A stretch of 64,000 nucleotides of DNA, taken from assembly GCA_030248295.1 (NCBI GenBank), contig JASANH010001708.1, positions 1 through 64,000 of the forward strand, read 5' to 3'. Made by a program: the position numbers and the translations under genes. Shown one piece after another: positions 33,725-44,179 of this stretch (the first letter of the stretch is position 1; each line of letters opens with the position of its first letter). Under the pieces are notes generated by a model. It saw nothing but the letters and a program-made list of their open reading frames with translations. It was not told the DNA's origin and ran no database searches. Source of the stretch: Mesodorylaimus sp. YZB2_4. Lineage: Eukaryota > Nematoda > Enoplea > Dorylaimida > Dorylaimidae.

Positions 33725-34000
33725 ATGAATCTTAATTTTGTTTCTCTTCTTGCACTGATTTCCCTTTTATTCCTCGCGAAAGTAGTTTTGTCGAGTGATC
33801 ATCAAAAAGATTCAGGTGTCGTTATGATAGACGGCGAGGATGGAATGATAATGGAAGGAAAACGAGAGCAACCAAAAAACGATCCACGCATTCAAAGTGT
33901 TTGGGGACGTCGAGGCGGCAAAGATTTCCTCAAGTTTCGTGGAAAAAAATTTCAACTGGCATTTGATGATGAGGAGGAAGAAGAGGAGAATACGAAATGA
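33725..34000 (+). CDS. Secreted peptide precursor 2 (two amidated-type peptides)
   Basis: A single exon from ATG 33725, 91 aa. A strong signal peptide occupies residues 1-23 (FVSLLALISLLFLAKVVLS). KR at 46-47 precedes EQPKNDPRIQSVWG, which ends in Gly before RR (62-63), the signal for a C-terminal Trp-amide. GGKDFLKFRG follows (64-73), ending in Gly before KK, the signal for FLKFR-amide. The rest is an acidic tail (DDEEEEEE). GGKDFLKF aligns with AGGDFSKLW of its neighbours, so it looks like a diverged member of the same cluster. Poly(A) signal AATAAA is at 34088-34093. It is the most conventional neuropeptide precursor of the three. Confidence 0.85.
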   Translation: MNLNFVSLLALISLLFLAKVVLSSDHQKDSGVVMIDGEDGMIMEGKREQPKNDPRIQSVWGRRGGKDFLKFRGKKFQLAFDDEEEEEENTK

Positions 34001-35111
34001 GAAATATTTCGTCTTACGGTATACAATTTCACACATATGCTAGGCTTGATGATGTAGTGACTTTTTAGGTTTTCACATTCACACACGAATAAATCAATGC
34101 TGGCTAGTCCTGCAGCCAATTTATGAGAGTGGGCTTCAGTGAAACGGTGCTTGCTCGCACGGCTCATTCGTCAAGGGTGACGCATTTCATTTGGTTACCT
34201 ACACCTTGAAAGGGTTCGTTCACGGTCCTATGAGACTGGCAGTATTTCATAAAGGGTTTCAATCTGCCCTTTTTCCCTCGATGCTCATAAAAGGAGCGCA
34301 TGATCTACTTTTCCAATGGACATTATTCACAGCGCACCATATTTCTTGCCACTTTGTGACCACCCACATACGTAACCAACATAGGACATTCCCAATACGT
34401 GTACTCGTACTGTAGGTACATGAAAAAATTGATTGCAGCTTCTTTTCTTACCTTCTATTTTTCGACTCAGGCAAGCACTCTTAACAAATATAGACATCAC
34501 GCCAAGATGTTTGGCGTGTCTGTCAAAGAGATCTATTTATGACTGCTCTGGAAAGATTCCTGTGAATAGTAGATGACATTGTCTTTTCATCATGAAACAA
34601 CAAAATATCTTGGGGTACTAAAATTGATTTCACTTGGACCACCCTCGGAAGCTCGGATGAATGAGACCCAAACAACAAAAGATTTTTCTAACGATAAGTA
34701 AGGAAACGTGCCAGGAATCGCATTCAAAGAGCCAAGATTGTGGTCCTATGAGGATGCCGTTGCAACTATGTATTGGATAGGGAAGCAGCCAAAGAAATGT
34801 GTTTACGCTTGTCAGAGTGAGGGATTCGCTAGCATTGGTCTCCTCGACCAGGCCGAAAACAGTTTGTGTGCAATGTCATCAAGGAGGGCAATTCCATGGG
34901 GTTTTATTCGGGCATGCTGACAATGACATGTAGCGATGTGGTCGGTGCTTCTATATTTCAAGCCGAGTAACAGAGTAATACGTGGCGTATTGCTTACACT
35001 GACACGATCACATATGGAAATATAGGTCATCCTGCAAATGCTCACCTGACGCAGGTTATCGGGGTTCTCTATTACATGTAGCCTGATCTTACATTTATGC
35101 CATAATGAGAC
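34001..35111. other. Intergenic, convergent between peptide precursors 2 and 3
   Basis: Precursors 2 (plus) and 3 (minus) point at each other. Apart from the AATAAA at 34088-34093 I see no feature or domain. Confidence 0.5.
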
Positions 35112-35519
35112 CTACTCTTGATCATTATTGCGCTTATTCCAAATCATGGAGAAATCGCCCGGCACCCTTTTGCTCCATAATTTGGAAAAATCGCCACCGG
35201 CTCGCTTGTCGTTCCACAATGTCGAAAAATCGCCCGGTGATCGTTTCGCCCACAATTTTGAGAAATCGCCGCCGGCTCTTTTATCGCTCCACAATTTCGA
35301 AAAATCGCCAGGTGCACGTTTTGCCCATAATTTGGAAAAATCGCCTCCAGCTCGTTTGGCCCAAAGTTTCGAGAAATCACCACCTGCCCGCTTTTCCACT
35401 TGTTCGTCCGCTGCTTGATAGCCGTTATCGTTGTCGGTTTTAGCTGAGACCACACCAAAACTCAAGGCTATGGCGCATACGGCCAAAGCGACAAACGATC
35501 GTGCCAGCCAATTACGCAT
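35112..35519 (-). CDS. Secreted peptide precursor 3 with seven tandem GDFSKLW-type peptides
   Basis: A single exon of 135 aa. Signal peptide residues 1-26 (SFVALAVCAIALSFGVVSA), acidic spacer, then KR at 43-44. The rest is seven units separated by KR: AGGDFSKLWA twice (45 and 57), APGDFSKLWSD (69), AGGDFSKLWA (82), SPGDFSTLWND (94), AGGDFSKLWS (107) and VPGDFSMIWN (119), then a short NNDQE tail. Gly-Asp-Phe-Ser and Trp are invariant; position 2 alternates Gly/Pro. No unit ends in Gly before KR, so the peptides would not be amidated, unlike precursor 2. Units of 30-39 nt show tandem expansion. Cleavage by a KR-specific prohormone convertase is inferred. The opposite strand is also open here only because of the repeats. 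Confidence 0.93.
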   Translation of the reverse strand: MRNWLARSFVALAVCAIALSFGVVSAKTDNDNGYQAADEQVEKRAGGDFSKLWAKRAGGDFSKLWAKRAPGDFSKLWSDKRAGGDFSKLWAKRSPGDFSTLWNDKRAGGDFSKLWSKRVPGDFSMIWNKRNNDQE

Positions 35520-38035
35520 TCTAGCCGTTATTTGAAATCAGCGATAGGATTATCGCACAACGCGAGGGTGCCCTGAAAAGAAAGGAGATAACGAGGTGGA
35601 GAGGCTCGCTCCCAAAGAAACCCGCCCTAGCTTAGGCCGCCGGTTGCCAAGGTGCATGTGAAACTCGTGTTTGTTTTATTCATTTATCTAAATGCTAGTG
35701 GCCTCCCCGCGTAGATGAGCCACGAACATCTGGTTCGGGGAGAATAGTTTGGATCAGACCCTCCTACTCAAGTAGAAGTTGTATAGACGACAGATCCGAC
35801 TCCCTTTCGCTCAGTCAACGGCAGGTGATGTCGAGTTTTCCATCTGTATTCTATCCCTCTTCAACTGCCAATTGTGGCACGTACAGTATAGTCCAATTGC
35901 GCCTGCCTACATCCCTCGTTCCAAGCCATCAAAGAACCGACTAGAAACTGATGAAACTGCCTCGAACCGCTCCTTTCAAAGCACTGGTTTCCAGCGAAGC
36001 CCGCCAACGATTCGACGGGAGGGAACGGGGAGACAGGAAGCAAAGAAGCCTTGTCAAATATGTTCGATTGACTTATCAGTATTGGAGCCGTCCTGATAGT
36101 CAATGCTCACATTTAGCCGCCAGCCAGTGTGACGCACTTTGATGGAAACCAAAAAAGGGCGTTCTACCATCCACCCCTCGGCGAAAAATGCACGTCCAAC
36201 ACAATCTAACTCGACATGGTTTCGAATGAAAAATGGCACTACCATGTCCATATTGAAACCACAAATGAGCCTCTAGCATAGAGACTAGATAAAACCCATT
36301 TATTTGTCCTATGTTACCATTAGCTATGTACATAGCCCACTGACGTAAGACTAGCTGCTCATTACTCTTTATTTCCTAGAAAATTAGGACATGGCCTATT
36401 AACTCCCACGCGCGCGGAGTCATCAGCAGTCATTCAAGCCAGCACTAAAAGACATAGCACAACCCCAAAAATACTTTTCCCACTCACCACCCAGCAAGAA
36501 ATGGCAGACCTAATTCGAGGATGACTACTTTCGGATACACACAAACGAGCACGCACAGTCCGGTCCTCGAGAAGGAAGGATGAACTGATTGTGAGCGGGC
36601 TCTTTCAGAAGACCACTTCACACATGAATGCTTGAATGAGTTGACATAAGCATTTCTAAAATTCTGTCCCTAATCGAAAATCTTCTTATAATGAACACGA
36701 TCGATAATCTGTCATTTGACTACTTTATAAAAGTTTGACCGGTGCACTCAAGTTTCGTTCATGCACGAAATACAGAAGTCTTTTGCACGAATCTGTTAGA
36801 AATTAATTTTACGGGGTTTTTAAGGAAACCTAGTTCCTGTTCGTGTCACTCTTACGCACTAATCTTGTGCGAATGACGTGAAGCCTTTTTATATTAGTCG
36901 GCGGGTGAAGGTGGTAGGGCGAGTTAATCGCGTGACCGGTACTGGCCCCCACATCAGAACCATTCATATCTGTCCCTGCTCATTAGCTCGGACAGTACGC
37001 CTATCGTGCAACGGAAGGTATGCACGGACCTGAGTCCATGCATAATGTTTATAGCCGAGCCCATGAGCACGTTTTTCGTCTCAATCATCGTCTTCTGGCA
37101 CGAAGGCGGGTCATTGACGAGGATATTACATTATCTGGACCCTGTTGGGAATTTTACAATGACATTATGTATTTCAAGTTTAAAACCTGCACCTGTCACC
37201 GCCTTCTTTTCCTGTCGATGAAGATGTTAAGAGTATTCGAGGGCGACCATGGGGGTGGTCGCTACATCGGTTACCCTGCTAGGAACGGTTCCGGCAAGTC
37301 TGTCCGAGGAGGCGGGAAGGCGTAAATGGCGGACTGTCGTCTGCATGTACGCTCATATGGGCTGCCAGAGGAGATGACGGAACATGCTGGGGGTACTGGT
37401 GAGTTGGTGATGGCGATGAAGGCCCAGAGTAAGATAACGGGAAGAGAGAACATGGAAGGACGAAAAGATTAAGCGTGAAATTGATTACGCCAGAAGCGCA
37501 TGTAAATTGGAGACCGCCATCCGCAAAAAGCTTGTGCTACCGATTGCAAGATGTTATTGCCATGTGGAACGCAGTGCTCTCGTGCCTGTCGAGTCGTACT
37601 TTTACCCCGGAACAGTAGTTTTCTACGCCCTCAGTTTGCAGAAGCATATTTCTGGAGATGGCGGTGCGTGCGTGCACTTGTTAGGTAAGGATAGAAAATG
37701 GAGAATGAGCAAAATTACGAGAAGTCTGAATGCATTTTCTGCGCTTGACATTGTCAGCAAACTGACATTTCTTTAACTATTTGCGTCATCGCTTCAATGA
37801 GGCGGGAATGTTTTCACCAAGATAGCTTTGACGTAATACGCCTAGTATAAAGCAGCTGTATGGTATCTGACATCGAGTCAAATCTGACCTTATCAACTAA
37901 ACGAAAATCTCCATAAAAACGTGATGGCATAAAAAAGGAAAAAGGTCAGTGGGGAAAAAAAAGATGTGTCAAAAAGATTTAAAAACAGTGCGCACCTTTT
38001 AAAAATTTTCTAGTTTTGTTGTATGCCTTGGTTGG

Positions 38036-38285
38036 CTGACAAAGGAGCAGCGCCAATCGTGAAGTCGAACTTTACGAAGCCAAATGTTGTATTTGCTTCC
38101 TAGGTGCGAAAGAAAGCTCTCTGCAAAATATTAGAGACGTCTGGCCACTGCACCAGTTTGCTAAACCCCTGCAATACTGTATTTTGCAGAGGTTTCTTTT
38201 GCACCTAGGGACAAATTACAATATTTGGTTTTGGTTTTTGTCAAGTTTGACTTATTGGTTGGCGATGTTCCCTTGTGATAACAGG
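38036..38285. mobile_element. Foldback/MITE-like element, arms about 110 bp
   Basis: The left half contains GCCAAATGTTGTATTTGC, TCCTAGGTGCGAAAGAAA and CTCTGCAAAATA. The right half contains their reverse complements (TATTTTGCAGAGG, TTTCTTTTGCACCTAGG, ACAATATTTGG), with an outer GCCAAT / ATTGGTTGGC pair. One arm recurs at about 54345-54460, so it is a dispersed family. Confidence 0.75.
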
Positions 38286-38299
38286 ACTATAGTTTTCAG

Positions 38300-38343
38300 T
38301 TTCTTACCGTTCAGGTTAGCAGTGCAACCCGAACGGTAAGAAA
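38300..38343. repeat. Perfect 13-bp-arm hairpin
   Basis: TTTCTTACCGTTC (38300-38312) and GAACGGTAAGAAA (38331-38343) are exact reverse complements with an 18-bp loop, 15 bp after the foldback element. Confidence 0.85.
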
Positions 38344-39295
38344 TTAAAAGTAATTCAGTCAGCCAGTAGTAGATGCAGTTCTCACTAGAAAAAGTAGATG
38401 CAGCTCTCATTTTGGTGGCACCGTTCCGCGTTCTATACCGTGATGAGTACAGTTTGCGCTTTCATCATTCCTTTCTGCTGAACGAATGTCTGTCCCTGAC
38501 AATGAGTTGACAATGGCTACGCAATGTGGCCTAGTCCATTGTTCTTTGAACTTAGTGTTGCTATATTTGTCTAGCTTACTAGCACTACACCTGGCGTAAT
38601 CACGGCACGCCTCTGACTAGACAAGCACGCCAATATATATAGATACTACCCGAACTTTATGAGAGATATCGCCAGCTCCTCTGGCTCTTCTGAAATACGC
38701 TGTCGATGTCTTTGATTGGATAGAAGAATGGATCGATGATGTTGTCGGTGATACTTTGATAACCGGTAACAGGCGAACAAGATGAGGTGCTTGGCAGCGC
38801 ACATAACAACCAGCATACGCACAATACACCACCACTCTTACACATGTGCAGCAATGACTCTTGTCATTATGTTCATTCACTATTTTCTATCCTTACCTAA
38901 AAAAGTACTCGCAGAAATATACTCCTGAAAGTATTTCTGAAAAACGAGGTCGTAAGGAAAGTTCTGTTCCTGGGGTAACAAGGAAGTACCACTCGACACA
39001 CTTGTCACATTTCAATTCTGCTAAAAGTAGACTTCTGCTGCTCGATCTCTTTTTAACAGCTTTTGCTGACTCGATCTGCGTGAGATGGTCTCATTTGCGA
39101 CTTGGAGTCAAACCTCATAAGCAAGATCGTGTGGGGTCCTGTTTGCCTCGCTATATCTCTGGTTGGGGTATCCTGACCCACACACACAGGCACACTATTG
39201 TTGTTTTCTAGGACATCGGACAATGGCGAGCGGGAGTTTGACAATCAGAATTGTCCACATGTCTGGCCTCGGCAGTACTGGGCGAATGTAACCCT

Positions 39296-39480
39296 AATGC
39301 ATGGCAGACCATGGCGAGTAGGAGAGAGTATTCGATACTCTTCCCTGGCTGGGAAGCGTCATCCCCTCTTACCCTACCTTATCAAGAATCTGCACCTGTT
39401 CTGGTCTGAGTTTTTGTCCAACCGACTTCGGTCGACAGCCTCCCTCCTACGCTTGCCAGGGCTGGTTACACGAGTAACAA
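39296..39480 (+). repeat. Dispersed repeat, family 4, copy 2
   Basis: GACCATGGCGAGTAGGAGAG, TTCCCTGGCTGGGAAGCGTC and an end in CGCTTGCCAGGGC follow the order of the copy at 22605. The middle has diverged. Confidence 0.6.
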
Positions 39481-39992
39481 AGCCTGCCATGCAAGGTCAG
39501 CGCGGGTTTCAGGGTTTTCAAATCGACTTCTATCGCCAGATTTTGAACCCCGATCATCCAACCGTTTGCTGCAGGAAGTCCGTTGGAGCAACCAGCTCTT
39601 TACGATACGTGACTACTTAAGGGTACGATTTTATTTAGCGCTATACATCTTTCTCTTCACTCTTTGACCCAAGCGGTCATGGCTCCTCTTTGCTCGGAAA
39701 AGAACGAAACAATCCTACACGCTTCCCTAACACTGCGTCTACCGTAATTTGGACAGAGTTGGTACCGTCGCGATAAGTTTCACCTGGAGCAGGTGGTGTC
39801 GAATGCCGATGTTCTTGTGTGCTGTAGTTCTTAAAACCAGGTATGCATAGTACGTCGAGCAAGATCATACTAAACCTGTGTGCGCGCAGTTTCTAGAGTA
39901 CCCGCAGATGGTCAGGACGCTTTTTATGTACAGAAACATAAGACCAAAAAGGGATTTGTTGCCTAAAGCACTCATTTGCAGACACAATCACA

Positions 39993-41621
39993 TCACGAAC
40001 ACTGATGATCAGCAATCTGTCGTCTAACCTCTTCAAATATTTCTTTCCTGAGTCGTTCCATATCCGCCATCTCAACATAAACCACTTCATTACATCCTAC
40101 ACCCACACTGACGCTACCGCGACCACCCTCATTCATTTCTACTTCATCCGCTGCCTGCACTGCATCACCAGCTTGGCCAGCAACCACATGCCGAGGCAGT
40201 TGCTGCCTTCTGAAATGGCTGATCTTTCTCAGCAAGTTGAAAGCATAAACTGCCGCTGTGATGACAGACAAACCACTGAAGCCCAGATAGAAACTAATGA
40301 CAGCAATTAACTGCGACAGGTATTGTTCGTGCGTATTTCTCCGAGTCACAGAAAATTCTACGAATGATGACAGCACAGGATGAAGATCCAAATTGAAGAC
40401 TCTTTGTTTAGCATCCCGTATTGCCGCTCTTGTAACATGCCAGTGATAAGAAGTGTACAGGCAAGGAATGGAACACGCTTCAGTGCATTTGTCAAATATA
40501 TCGAATAAATTCATTTGGCATTTCTCGTAAGTTGATATGTCGCAGTATGGAAGATCAGAAAAGGACGCGAATTGTCGGAATGAGAATGGTGTGCAATTAC
40601 ACGTCCTCACCACACTTTCAATAATACACGCGTGAGAACACTCAGTCAATGTTTGATACATGTGGCATTTCACATCAGACCTCTTTTCGTGGACAGTGAA
40701 AATAACTAAATATCGAATAATTGCATTTTCAGATTGTCTGATAGCTTGATAAATAATATCGCCATCGCTTACATTCTCAGTCAAATAGATATCTGCGTAG
40801 AGGCGAAAAGAATCAGAAGTAACCTCATTTAGGGCCTTCAATAGAATACCATTTCTGGATGCATTGATAGAAAATGAAAATCCATGCGTATTAGAGGGCA
40901 ATAAGAAACAAAAACCGTCTTTGAGAATGGCTGAAGGAGTTTGCAGAAGAGTATTCAAACAATGCTCATCAGGAGGTGCATGATCGTGCCACTGTGAAAA
41001 CTGATAACACAGAATTGTTATCAAACGTTTGAACAAAGTTTCAATGCTTTTCTTATTCGATAATAAGATATCCAAAAGATCGTTATGTCTCGTCATCATG
41101 CTGTCTTCAGTGACACGCAAATTTGAATCATATTTTCTTAAAAGTGCGAAAAGGCCCCATGCGGCAGAGAAAATAGCCTGATTCCATTTTAGATTGTAAA
41201 TATCAAGGACACTGTAATCATTTTCCACCCCTTCAACGATTAACCTTGTTAATATGGCACTGACTAAGGACTCTTCAGTTAAATTACCAAAAGTAATGCC
41301 ACTCCAAATATCCCAAGAATGGTTAGCCATACCATTGCATTCGTCAAATGCCAAGGTCTCATTGGCGCGTGGACTTTGGAGTCTCATAACCAAATCAGTC
41401 AATGGTTTTGATGATAATGGAACGCAAAAAGTATGAGCAGGGGGTCTAACTGTGTTATTTCGAGCAATAAATTTCGCCTGAGTAGCAAAATTATTAGAGT
41501 TGTTTTCGTGGATAAGTGGACATAATTCTTTTATCGCCAAAGAAGTCATTAGGCTGAGACCTAAGATCCAGATGAGAACGGTAGTCCAGTCTGGATAGTT
41601 GTGGCCGAATCGTTCAAGCAT
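39993..41621 (-). CDS. DEG/ENaC-family sodium channel, intact, intronless
   Basis: One open frame of 542 aa from ATG 41621. TM1 is TTVLIWILGLSLMTSLAIKE (about residues 13-32). The post-TM1 region (RPPAHTFCVPLSS) is followed by a long extracellular loop with a late cysteine cluster (CHMYQTLTECSHACIIE, RTCNCTPFSF, DLPYCDI, CTEACSIPCLYTSY). TM2 carries YLGFSGLSVITAAVYAF, with GFSG at about 447-450 in the selectivity-filter position. The cytoplasmic tail of about 80 residues ends in a short charged helix. This is the functional paralog of the pseudogene at 5689-7425. Lack of introns in a 1.6-kb gene, beside a three-exon relative at 14-16 kb, suggests retroposition or intron loss in this subfamily. 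A trimeric, amiloride-sensitive cation channel is expected; the gating stimulus is unknown. Confidence 0.92.
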   Translation of the reverse strand: MLERFGHNYPDWTTVLIWILGLSLMTSLAIKELCPLIHENNSNNFATQAKFIARNNTVRPPAHTFCVPLSSKPLTDLVMRLQSPRANETLAFDECNGMANHSWDIWSGITFGNLTEESLVSAILTRLIVEGVENDYSVLDIYNLKWNQAIFSAAWGLFALLRKYDSNLRVTEDSMMTRHNDLLDILLSNKKSIETLFKRLITILCYQFSQWHDHAPPDEHCLNTLLQTPSAILKDGFCFLLPSNTHGFSFSINASRNGILLKALNEVTSDSFRLYADIYLTENVSDGDIIYQAIRQSENAIIRYLVIFTVHEKRSDVKCHMYQTLTECSHACIIESVVRTCNCTPFSFRQFASFSDLPYCDISTYEKCQMNLFDIFDKCTEACSIPCLYTSYHWHVTRAAIRDAKQRVFNLDLHPVLSSFVEFSVTRRNTHEQYLSQLIAVISFYLGFSGLSVITAAVYAFNLLRKISHFRRQQLPRHVVAGQAGDAVQAADEVEMNEGGRGSVSVGVGCNEVVYVEMADMERLRKEIFEEVRRQIADHQCS

Positions 41622-42609
41622 TTTGAGAAGCCACTGCGTAACTGCTGCGTGCTCTGACTACTGTATTGTTTGGAAGATGGCAGGTATGCACCCTGCCACA
41701 GGTTGTTGGCTCTGTGCATATCATATTCCCCTTTTCAGGACCTTTTTCAAATTTATGACAGTGCCTATCTATATGCTCATTCTGTTGTCAATTACTTGGT
41801 CACTATGTTAGCTAGAAAAGACAAAGAACCTGGTCACAAAACCTGCTGCACTGTAGGAAGAGAAAGCTAGTCGATCAATTTGAATTCGGAATCTTCCATA
41901 TGTAACCTCACTGCCTGGCGCCCCATGGCGAGATCGAATTATCGAGCTATGTACCCTAGCTGGGAAATGTCAACCCCTGGGTTTGATGTTTCAGCCGCAG
42001 GTATAGCCGCACGACTTGCCTGCTCAACAGTTGTCGCACTCTTCCTTCGCCTGCCAGGCATGGTTGCGATTACACTAACCTGTATGTTGCTTGATCATCA
42101 GAGCATAAAACAGAAATGGGAGAATACAGAAGATCCCTGGAAGGTTTTGTCTCTTGAAGGCAGCAAGCATTGCATTTAGCTGAAAGGCAAGACTGGTGTT
42201 TAGCTCAAATTTACTCTGGGAACGTCATATGGTCACTTCCTTCGGGCAAGGCAACCTCTTGTCCTTGCGCGATCTTCTTCACATTGACGCTACAAAATCG
42301 AGCTTGCCTTGTGGTCTCTCAAAGTCGCTTGGCCGAGTTGACTATCATTACCCGTCGATATAGTCTTTTTCGGACTGATTTCATTGTTAGTCCTCCACCA
42401 CAGCCACCACCATGAGACGCGCGGAGCACCACCACGCCAGCAGGAGTACTTAGAAACCACGGAAACATCGACCGACTTCCTACACGTTGTATACTTTACA
42501 GTATCTATCTGCAATAGCTCTCCGCCTCATTCTCATTCACTCGTCTCGCAGGTTGGTCGGTTCTTCTATTTGATCTTGCACAAAAATTCGTGATCCTGTA
42601 CAATACGCG
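41622..42609. other. Divergent intergenic region with a family-4 repeat
   Basis: The DEG/ENaC gene (minus) and the dynein light chain gene (plus) are transcribed apart. About 41900-42065 is a family-4 repeat. No other gene was recognised. Confidence 0.5.
41900..42065 (+). repeat. Dispersed repeat, family 4, copy 3
   Basis: CCCCATGGCGAGATCGAATT, CCTAGCTGGGAAATGTCAAC, TTTCAGCCGCAGGTATAGCC and an end in TCGCCTGCCAGGC follow the same order as at 22605. Confidence 0.7.
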
Positions 42610-42975
42610 ATGGCCACACCTCCTGCTGCCATGCGAAAGTACGATTCGCCTCAAGCTGTGCCCTACACGATCAAGCTGAAAGACATGGACGACGAAAAGT
42701 TAGCATTCATCGAACAGATGGCCCGAGGTAGGAGAAGAGAACTTGTTGCTACACACAATTTCTAACCGCTATTGTCGCTTTTAGATTTCGCCTTCAAAGG
42801 CCAATTTTCAATGAAGGATTCCGCGGGTAAATTCAAGGCAGCTGTTGACAAGAAGTTCGGTGGCACTTGGCACGTGATCGTTGGTCGAGATTTCGGATGC
42901 CGAGTCAGCCACGCTTCTGGTTGTCTGGTATTTTTCTTCGTCGACACCGAAGCAGTCCTCATTTTCAAGTTCTAG
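42610..42975 (+). CDS. Dynein light chain, LC8/DNAL4 type, divergent
   Basis: Two exons, 42610-42727 and 42785-42975, with a 57-bp intron (CGAG|GTAGGA ... CTTTTAG|ATTT) and matching phase, give 102 aa, a little longer than LC8 (about 89 aa) because of an N-terminal extension. The core matches the fold: helices (DDEKLAFIEQMARDFAF, MKDSAGKFKAAVDKKF), then the strand signature GTWHVIVGRDFGCRVSH and the last strands (LVFFFVDTEAVLIFKF). WH.IVGR.FG is kept; DKKFG recalls DNAL4. LC8-type subunits are dimeric hubs on dynein intermediate chain and other partners. Loss of the usual Thr-His-Glu after FG (here VSHAS) suggests altered partner choice. A paralog rather than the main LC8 is likely. Confidence 0.88.
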
Positions 42976-44179
42976 CCGAGAATCGAATGAAGGTCGAAGT
43001 GGGCGAAGAAAGTGGCAAGATGGGGTGCCTATTCTGTGACATGTCCTTTGAAGTTTCGTGCGTGTCATTTTGCTAAGGGCGCTTTGTATGCTGGCTGTGT
43101 TTGATACTGGTAGTTTGGCTGGCAGAGGTTGTGCTGATAAATGCGAGGGTCTGTGGTAAGCACGAATGGAAACTGACCGACTGGCCATGAGATAGCTGTC
43201 CTATGTATATTTTTAGGACTTGAAGGCTGGGTGGTGTTATAAATGCTTAACTCCTCACTTCTCCCGGAAGTGCCTAACAGCAATATTTTCAATTCAAAAT
43301 CATTTATCGAATCGTCGGTCTGATCGTGGGATGATCTGAGCACTGCACGCGTCAAATATTTCGATACACAACATAGCGTGCTAGTCCCGATCGCGTTTGC
43401 TATCACCAATTTGAATTTTTTTGAGCAGATCACTCAGGACTGAGCTGGAAATTACTGCATCCTCTATTTGGGCTCGTCGATGCGCTGTGTTCTATCCAAA
43501 CTTTAGGACTGCGTGTCGGCTGGGAAGGCATCAGCGAAACTTTTGCACCCCAGGGGAGCCGCATCGATTTTTTCGCCTGATGTGGAAAATAACAGTGTCA
43601 TCAATTTAGCTGCCTAGATCCATCGTATCACGAAGCACCTATGGATTGTAAGGCTTACTGGAAGCTCAATGCCCCCTCCAAAATGGACGTGAAAGCTAAA
43701 ACGCCATATTTGAAAGACAACCAGATATTGTGATATTGGGCTTTGCTAGCTTCAGTCAAGTTTATACAGTTGAGTATCTTTGCAGACGCTCTACCTGGCA
43801 ATCGATCTTTTTCACGGATACATCAGATTGGAGGGTGACGTTTGCCATTGACTAGGTTAAGACTAATTGGCTGCCCTAGGTTTTTGGTGTAATGCTAGTC
43901 TCCACTGGTTACTCCCTCCAGCAATAATACATATCCGGATGTCTTGAACCAGATAAAGGGCGAACACTACCTCTGGCATGTAGCATGTTTCACTGTATAA
44001 GAAAGCTATAATGTGTGTATAATATCGTATTTGAGTAATTTATTGGTCTTCCTGCTCCTTTGGAAATGTCGCTATAAAGTCGTCTCAATTTCTTCTTATA
44101 AGAAAGCTCAAGCTAAAAACCTAAAGACTCTAATTCTCTTTTACTCCAACACAGCACTTTCTGATTTTCACCATTCCTA
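42976..44179. other. Intergenic, nothing recognised
   Basis: This is the convergent region between the dynein light chain gene and the GPCR on the other strand. No domain-bearing frame or clear repeat was seen. Confidence 0.45.

Larger units (their letters stand above)
35520..39992. other. Intergenic, 4.5 kb without a recognised gene
   Basis: The stretch contains a foldback element near 38036-38285, a 13-bp-arm hairpin at 38300-38343 and a family-4 repeat at 39296-39480. A plus-strand frame at 37006-37325 has no family features. Confidence 0.5.

Noticed and set aside
35105..35443. Long plus-strand frames opposite peptide precursor 3
   Set aside because: They are mirror frames created by the tandem repeat units; no signal peptide or dibasic pattern, and the minus strand explains the region.
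36054..36333. Possible transposase remnant on the minus strand
   Set aside because: A few words looked transposase-like, but no catalytic triad or terminal repeats could be found.
37006..37325. Plus-strand frames with Gly-rich ends
   Set aside because: Two competing frames, no domain and no splice context.
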